Made by a program: the position numbers and the translations under genes. A stretch of DNA of 64,000 bases from Sphagnum compactum (Eukaryota; Bryophyta; Sphagnopsida; Sphagnales), in contig OZ234493.1 in NCBI GenBank assembly GCA_965153455.1, forward strand, positions 21,318,213 through 21,382,212. The letters are read 5' to 3'. Shown in pieces: positions 57,921 through 64,000 of the stretch (positions are counted from its first letter, which is position 1; the number at the start of each line of letters is the position of its first letter). Below the pieces are notes generated by a model that did not search any database, was not told where the DNA came from, and saw only the letters and a list, made by a program, of their open reading frames with translations.

Positions 57921-58560
57921 TGCAAAATTGAGGCAGTTTTGCATTTTCCAGAATCGAAGACGGTCACAAACGTCAGGTCGTTCTTGGGTTTAACAAGGTA
58001 TTTTCGAAATTATGTCCGAGGCTATTCATGATTGGCAGCTCCACTATTTGAGTTGACCAAAAGAGATGTTGACTTTATATGGGATGTGGGTTGTCAATAA
58101 GCATTCCAGGTGTTAAAGGCAGCACTAGTTGATGCACTTATACTCATACGGCCTGATTTCAAGAGACCATTTTGTTTGGATGTTGACTAGTCACCCAAAG
58201 GTGTTGGAGCTATATTGTCACAGAAGGAGGGCAAATTTGAGAAGGTGGTGGCCTATGCCAGTAAGAGTTTGATAGAAGCACATAGAAAATTCCACCCCTA
58301 TGGAAGGAAAATGTTACGCACTAATATGGGGCATCATGCATTTCAGGTAGTACTTACATAGGAATCATTTCATTTTGCGGACATATCACAAACCACTTGA
58401 ATGGTTAGTAACCATGTCAGATGCACATGGCAGGAGAGGTAGGTGGATTAACATGTTGCAGGATTTTAGTTTCAAGATAGTATACCGACCATGGCTTAGA
58501 CATACGAATGTTGATGCTTTGAGTAGGAATCCAGTTGGACCAGCCACGAATGATGATGAC
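57921..58560 (+). pseudogene. RNase H region of the Ty3/gypsy element, broken
   Basis: The RT connection reads NVRSFLGLTRYFRNYVRGYS, then the RNase H core FCLDVD, a TAG stop (58188-58190) where Trp is usual, SPKGVGAILSQ and VVAYASKSL. After further damage comes YHKPLEWL and HTNVDALSRNP, the end of the domain in this lineage. Stops also stand at about 58031 (TGA) and in CQ*AF. No chromodomain or other extra domain lies here. Confidence 0.8.
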
Positions 58561-58766
58561 TTCAGTGAAGAAATCCAGGATATTGGAAATATACAAACTG
58601 ACACATCTAAAGAAGAAAGGGATATTTTCTCTGTTCAAACTGGCAAAGAAACAGAAGGGCTTGGGTTAGGAGAAAGGAAAAGGGGCTTTTACAACATCAT
58701 GAATGTTGTTTTGGCATCAACCACTGGCGTTATGCCAGAAGCTATCAGCTCTATAAGGTTGATGTT

Positions 58767-60272
58767 GTGTTAGAGGAAGACCAGCCCAAGGAGCTTGTTC
58801 CACATGAAGCAGAAGATACAAAACAGGGTGAAATTCTGCAAGATAATGATGTAAGACTGGCGCTGAAGAGAAAAAAACCTCATTATTATGACAAACAGCA
58901 GCTATTGGAGCTAGTATTGGCAGCCCAAGAATTGTTTGAATCTGGTGAACATGATTTGATTTCTACAGACTCTAATGAAAAGGAGATGTGTTGGACAGAC
59001 ACAAGAAACAATGATATATGGAAGGATGCAACTTGCATGAAATTATTGCAAGAAGGAACAATACCAGACACTGTTGATCCTGAGGAATGTAAAAGAGCAA
59101 GGAAGAGGATATTGAACTATCAATGGCTGGATCAATCACTTTACTTCAAGGGGTTGTTTGTGCCAAGGCCAGAAGACCGCATGGGACTAGTAATCCAAAT
59201 GCATAAAGACCTAGGGCATTTCGAAGAAGAAAGGACATTGGCTGAAATCTATAGAAGGTACTTCTAGCATAATAGGACAGAGGATGTGAGGATTGTTGTA
59301 AAAATATGCCAACAATGCCAGATGGTGAGAAAGATGGGGAGTATAGGCTCTGAAGATGAAGAGTTGAAGAGTATACTTGTTTGTGATCTGTTTTATAAAA
59401 TTGTTATGGACACTGCAAGACCATTGTCTGAAACCAAGTCAGGAAACAAGTATATTTTGGTGGCCGTTGACCATTACTCTAAATGGTGTGAAGTAAAAGC
59501 GGTTGCTGATCATGGTGCTAAGATTGCAGCCAGGTTCCTGGAAGATGACATAATTTGCAGATATGGGGTTCCCAAGTTTGTATTGACTAATAATGGAGGA
59601 GAATGGACAGTAGAGTTTGATGTCATGTGCAAGGACTATGGGATTGACCATCAACATACAGCCCCTCAATGGCCATAGTGTAATGGGATGGTTGAGTGTC
59701 TGATCATGGCATAATGGTACTATCTACAACGCCCGAAAATGCCAATTGTTGGGATTAGCAACTGGCGAAGGTTATGTTTGGATACAGATGTGAAATTCAG
59801 GCCAGCACTAAGTTTTCCCTTTTATGATATTGATTGGGTGCACACCACGCCTTAGGGCTGATAACTACTTACATTCCTTGACTGTCGTGGTTGATGACAC
59901 TGCTGATGCAGAAACTATTGCAAAACAATTTATGTAGAAGATGAAGTTGATCACAAGCATCCATGAGAATGTTTTGCTCAATGTAGAACAGGCACAACAA
60001 AAGCGAAAGAAGACCTATGCTACCAGAAGAAGAATTTTTTTTTTGGAAGGGTTGGTTGCTGGATAGATAATGGTTAAGATGAAAAAGCCAGGAAAGAAGA
60101 AGGCTTTGACTTCTAGCTGGGAAGGTCCATACCTGTTTGTAGCGCATGTAGATGGAATTGGAAATCTTGATTTTGAAAAAGGTAACAACATATGCATCGT
60201 TCAAGATGATGATGGGAATCAGTGGGAAAGATCCCGCAAGGATCTACAAATTTATCACGTTCTACAAGATTG
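58767..60272 (+). pseudogene. Integrase of the Ty3/gypsy element, broken, with Asn at a catalytic Asp
   Basis: 58767-59270 is a spacer and the HHCC zinc-binding half (QMHKDLGHFEEERTLAEIYR), completed after a TAG by KICQQCQM at about 59306. The catalytic core begins VMDTARPL with the first Asp, then LVAVDHYSKWCEV. The second Asp is Asn in KFVLTNNGGEW (59589-59591), and the Glu lies in GMVE after a TAG. Frame damage follows to about 59870. The C-terminal region has MVKMKKPGKKKALTSSWEGP. Since the middle Asp of the DDE triad binds a metal ion, the enzyme would be inactive even without the stops. The same substitution occurs at 51496. Confidence 0.85.
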
Positions 60273-60297
60273 AAGAAGCTGAGGGATTCAACTTTTT

Positions 60298-60311
60298 AAG
60301 GAAAGGAGGGG
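60298..60311 (+). other. Polypurine tract of the Ty3/gypsy element
   Basis: AAGGAAAGGAGGGG directly precedes the near-palindrome TTACATATATGTGACC that opens the 3' LTR, the expected place for the plus-strand primer. Confidence 0.85.
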
Positions 60312-61442
60312 TTACATATATGTGACCAGACAAGGAATCTTTTAGGTTTTTATATAGTGAGCACTATATTCGTTTTAGGGTTTAGGTGTTGAACCGCCGT
60401 CAACTTTCTTCATGCAAGCGATGGGGTTTATCTTTTCATTGTTTGTTACTGGCTGTGAGTTGGAAAGTTTGTTGCTTGTGTGTTATGTGAGATAGGGTGG
60501 TCGCTGAAGATGGATGGCCAAGTGTGATTCATGGGTGCAAGGAAGACGGGAAGAATAGGAGGTTGGACGAGGATCAGAGACGGGATTCGAAGGAGAAAGA
60601 GGCGAGGTTGCTAGGTAGAAGGAGTGCAGTTTTTGGTGGTAAGAGTGAGTTTGCAGGATAGATAGTTGCTGTGTTTTTTTTCCGCTGCGCCAGTGACTAT
60701 ATGATGGTTGGCTTTGTGTTTTGGTTAGAATTAGGACTGATCAAGGGTTGATGTTGAAGGCTGATGATGCCTAAAGGTGGTCTGAGCTGTAGAATTAGAA
60801 ACATATCTAAAACCGCATCTGTAGGGGTTTGGGGAAGACCTTACTGGGAAATCCAGTGGGTAGATCATAACACCTGAGTGGGAGCCAGAAACCTTTTTTG
60901 GGTATCCTTGGGACTGGGCAGAATGTGAGAGAGAGAAATCAAATGGAAGAAATTACAGCAAACATTCATAGATCCATATTTCTCATAGAATTTTGTCCCC
61001 TTCTTTAGTAGTTGCAAACCAACTTGGCGTACCTGGTTCAGTTGTTGAGTAGTACCCAGAAGTTGATCTGTGTCAAGTACTAGCACGAGCATTTCTGTGC
61101 ATTGATCTATGTAGAGGGGGAAGAGGGGAATTAGCAGCTCATCACAAACCGAATGAACATTGAGAGCTCTAACTTCAAGCCAGACCCTACTAACATCTTG
61201 CGCTCACAATACAAGAATGTCGCTGTCCCCAGCAATAACTAATGACTACTACTGTAGCAGATTCAGGATACGTTGATGGGTGTGCATCTTCTTAAGAACC
61301 GTCTAATAATGGAGGATCAAAAGCTATGGGACCCCATAATAGGACTGCTGTAATATTGCCTATTTGACAGGAGATGAGTTACTGACCTTATAACAAGAGT
61401 AGGGTTATGTGAGAAGCAGATGTTTGTGCACCCTCTCTTTTT
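60312..61442 (+). repeat. 3' LTR of the Ty3/gypsy element
   Basis: Matches 52663-53810 with substitutions and small indels. It opens with GGTTACATATATGTGACC, a near-palindrome, and retains the palindrome TATATAGTG-AG-CACTATAT (60351-60369). It ends CACCCTCTCTTTTT at about 61442, after which the similarity to the 5' LTR stops. Confidence 0.82.
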
Positions 61443-64000
61443 AGGTTACAATAGAACAGAGCAATGTCAGTAATGTTTTGTATTTTCCTTGACTTGAAAC
61501 TAGAGATTTGGAAAAGATCATTTTGTCTACGTTCATGAGTCTAACAAGTTGCATGCATAAAGGTTTGGGTAGAATTTTTCTCTGATGTGGGATTATGGAG
61601 TAAGGGTGCGTTGGTTTGGGAATTCATCATTGAGGAGACAAGGGTGGACATTATGAATTTCTACTTTTGTAAGCATGGAATAATATTTGTCCATAGACTA
61701 AAGAGGTGAACAGAGAAAATTCTAATCCATTTTCTCGGGTCTAGGGCTGTTAAGCATTACAGTGAACAGTGTGTGTTGATTGGCAGTAGTGTGTGTGTTG
61801 ATTTCTAAAGTTTGGTGTTGATCACTGGAAGTATGTTTCCAGGATGCTATGAATAAAATTTCTCAATTGTTTGGACGAGCTGTGTATGGGAGTGGTATTG
61901 CAGATAGTGGAGTAGGCAGATCTTCTGTGCCCCCTTAGTGGTCACACATGCTTTTTGTCTGACACGATTCCATCTGTTGTGGGTACTCAATACTGGCGGA
62001 TTTTCACTGAATCAAAAAAGCAAATCATCTCTTTAGGTCCAATGAAAGAGTGGGAGGAGGATCACTAACACACCAATGGACATTGAGGCCTCCTGTTAGC
62101 TCCCAAGGGGGGGGGGGAGACAGAGAGTTGAAAAGGTCCACCAATTCACCTTCGCACATTTCTACACGAGTTGCTTCCTTGGAAAGAGGGGCATGGGGTG
62201 GTGACCAATGACCACCCATCCTAGCCTCTAGTACTACCCCCCCAAATTTCTACGCCTACTAAAAAAAAAGGGGGCAAAGGGAAAAAGTACAAAGTACCAA
62301 AGCACCTAGAAAGGTCAATGTGTAAATGAGAAATATCATATGAACCTTGGTCTTTTGTAAGATCCTGAACACAACTTGCAAGGTATACTTTTCGAATAAA
62401 TGAACAAGTCTTTTCTGTTTTTTCTCAAGGTAGACGGTACAGCGCCTTGTACCACTTGCAATCTGCAGGTTGCAGTCAAGACAACACAGAAATGAAAGTC
62501 GCGATTTTGTGAAGACCAACAAAGTTGGCAAACGTTTGTTTAATTCCTAAACTCATTATAAGCCAAAAATGACTCCTTTTCAGAATTTTAAATTTGGGCC
62601 ATGTGGAGGATGGTCATAAGCTACAAATGGCACATTGTCCCACACAGTCAATGTCAATTTAGCTGGGGACTTTGATGAAAATAATGCATGCAGTGACCTG
62701 GAGGGAGGGAGTGTGGGCGGGTGGGCGGGGGTGCAGTGTCTGGCCAAGGCTGCCCAGAGCACCATGGTGCCAGGCTTGTGAAGGACAGTTGAAGGGGATT
62801 GTAGTTATATTAGGGGGGAGGGCAGGTGAGCATTACTTATTATATCTTATCCACCAAAAATCTGGTGATTTTTGTATCTGATGCAGCCTTGAGGACATTC
62901 AAAATATTTTCACAATGTGATCACTTGTATTGTGAGTCCGGCAGTAAAAGGTGCCAAATGTATAATAAGGTTTGAATGTGTTAGAATATCAGAGTGCTAG
63001 AAAAGCTCTAAGTATTAGAGATTCTCTTCCTTTCAAGAGATTCTCACACATACAAATAGTCATGTACTAGGGAATGGGCCATCATCCTTTGCGGTTTCAG
63101 GGTCCTAGCAAGTGTCAGGGGCAAGCCCAGGCCGTGCTAGGGCTCAGAACTCACAGGGGATGGCATGTTCCATGCAGTTTAAAAGTTAGGGAACCTCAAT
63201 AGTCGCACAGAATCTACCTTGGTGTTCAAATCAAACGACACAAGCAGATTCTGCATAACTAGCAAATTAATAAAGCACACACATGGAAGAGCCCAAGCCC
63301 TTTCGGGTTTGATGTTGTACCTTATTATCCTCTGCAAGCCTAATGTTTTTCATCATATCTTCTGCCTTGCCACCCCCCACTATGGGAAATTATAAACAAT
63401 ATCCAGATCTTCCATATCACTTTGTTTCTAAGATGCCTTCTGGTGTTCCCTTCATCAGACGCTGCAGAGTGCTATATGGGTCCCATATGGGTTGTGCTAG
63501 GAACATGGACTGGTCACTGGGACTGCAAGTGTTGTTTGACTTGTTTACTATGACACTTTGGGGAGATTGAAAAAGTGCTCCCAGGTGTCATATTTTTAAT
63601 GTTTTTAATAATTGTCACAAGTTACAAGTGCAATATTAACTGGGCATGAAATGAGAAACTGAGGTCCAAACTGGTGCCCAAACTGGTGTCCAACAAGATA
63701 TACTTTATATATATGTTCGTATGAAGATTTGAAAAATCAGCAAATTAAATTTATCTCACAGTTCCAGACTAAAATACATAAAGCACAAATAGCAATTATA
63801 TAAAAGTAATTTGGTAGAGTGTTGATATCCAACATGGCCATTCAATGATTGGCTCAACAAATTATCAAGCTATGCCCTTAATCACACTCATCACCCATTG
63901 GAAATGCTCATGCTTTTTAGCAAAAAAAATCCTTTGGTCAAAATATTTACAATCATGTTTTCTATGTTGTAATACACCAACACAATAAATCCTGTCTTAA
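61443..64000. other. Intergenic DNA, no gene recognised
   Basis: Mixed composition with a G run (62107-62117), a GGGCGGGTGGGCGGGG stretch (about 62713) and several short frames (62259-62531 minus, 63343-63570 plus) without domains. No continuation of the truncated gypsy LTR that begins near 52226 could be recognised here, which would have been expected if the large element had nested in it. Confidence 0.45.

Larger units (their letters stand above)
52663..61442 (+). mobile_element. Ty3/gypsy LTR retrotransposon, near full length, inactive
   Basis: About 8.8 kb, with LTRs at about 52663-53810 and 60312-61442, an initiator-Met primer site next to the 5' LTR, gag with zinc knuckles, protease, reverse transcriptase, RNase H and integrase in the Ty3/gypsy order, and a polypurine tract abutting the 3' LTR. 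All coding parts carry stops or frameshifts. The two LTRs differ at roughly one base in twelve or so by eye, plus indels, so the insertion is old. No 5-bp target duplication is evident, suggesting damaged ends. No chromodomain was seen after the integrase. Confidence 0.88.

Noticed and set aside
1-64000. CRISPR arrays, operons, rRNA genes or organellar inserts
   Set aside because: No regularly spaced identical repeats with unique spacers, no ribosomal RNA signature and no chloroplast or mitochondrial gene was recognised.

Overview
This window is nuclear DNA from a land plant with a large, repeat-laden genome. The evidence is two plant-type genes with canonical GT-AG introns (a NFXL1-class zinc-finger gene and an F-box/kelch gene), pyrimidine-rich leaders with telo-box-like TAGGGTT motifs, and many old plant transposable elements. 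The strongly AT-rich intergenic DNA full of decayed elements suggests a fern or other seed-free vascular plant, or possibly a gymnosperm. That lineage call is a weak inference.

Layout. 1-18 kb: AT-rich intergenic DNA with two minisatellite-like arrays (about 1.2-1.5 and 4.3-4.7 kb), four copies of an unnamed ~240-bp repeat carrying a hairpin (3.6, 8.1, 8.3, 17.4 kb), a minus-strand Ty3/gypsy gag-protease fossil (6.0-6.7 kb), a pogo/Tigger-like transposase fossil (12.4-13.2 kb) and a GC-richer island with inverted and clustered repeats (15.6-17.6 kb). 18.3-23.7 kb: a plus-strand F-box/kelch gene with an intronless CDS, a probable ~3.2-kb leader intron, and a repeat module present on both sides of the CDS. 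25.9 kb: a tRNA-derived SINE. 31.5-33.0 kb: a minus-strand Ty3/gypsy fossil (integrase end plus a C-terminal PHD finger) split by a 585-bp element with terminal inverted repeats.

35.6-43 kb: a degenerate repeat, then NFXL1 (+) with four coding exons and a predicted 1,293-residue protein. 45.4-48.4 kb: a minus-strand hAT-like (DUF4371-type) transposase fossil into which a 910-bp solo LTR inserted, with TG...CA ends and a perfect 5-bp target duplication CAACA. 51.3-52.2 kb: the 3' end of one Ty3/gypsy element. 52.66-61.44 kb: a nearly full-length but dead Ty3/gypsy element with both LTRs, an initiator-Met primer site, gag, protease, RT, RNase H, integrase and a polypurine tract. 61.4-64 kb: no recognisable gene.

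The two host genes do not form a pathway together: one encodes a probable nuclear RING-like/NF-X1 regulator of stress responses, the other a probable SCF ubiquitin-ligase adaptor. The rest is a layered record of transposon insertion and decay. I see no CRISPR array, operon, rRNA or intact tRNA gene. No clearly new biological system is proven. The best leads are the shared D-to-N change in two gypsy integrases, the gypsy element with a PHD tail, the conserved-hairpin repeat family, and the module flanking the F-box CDS.
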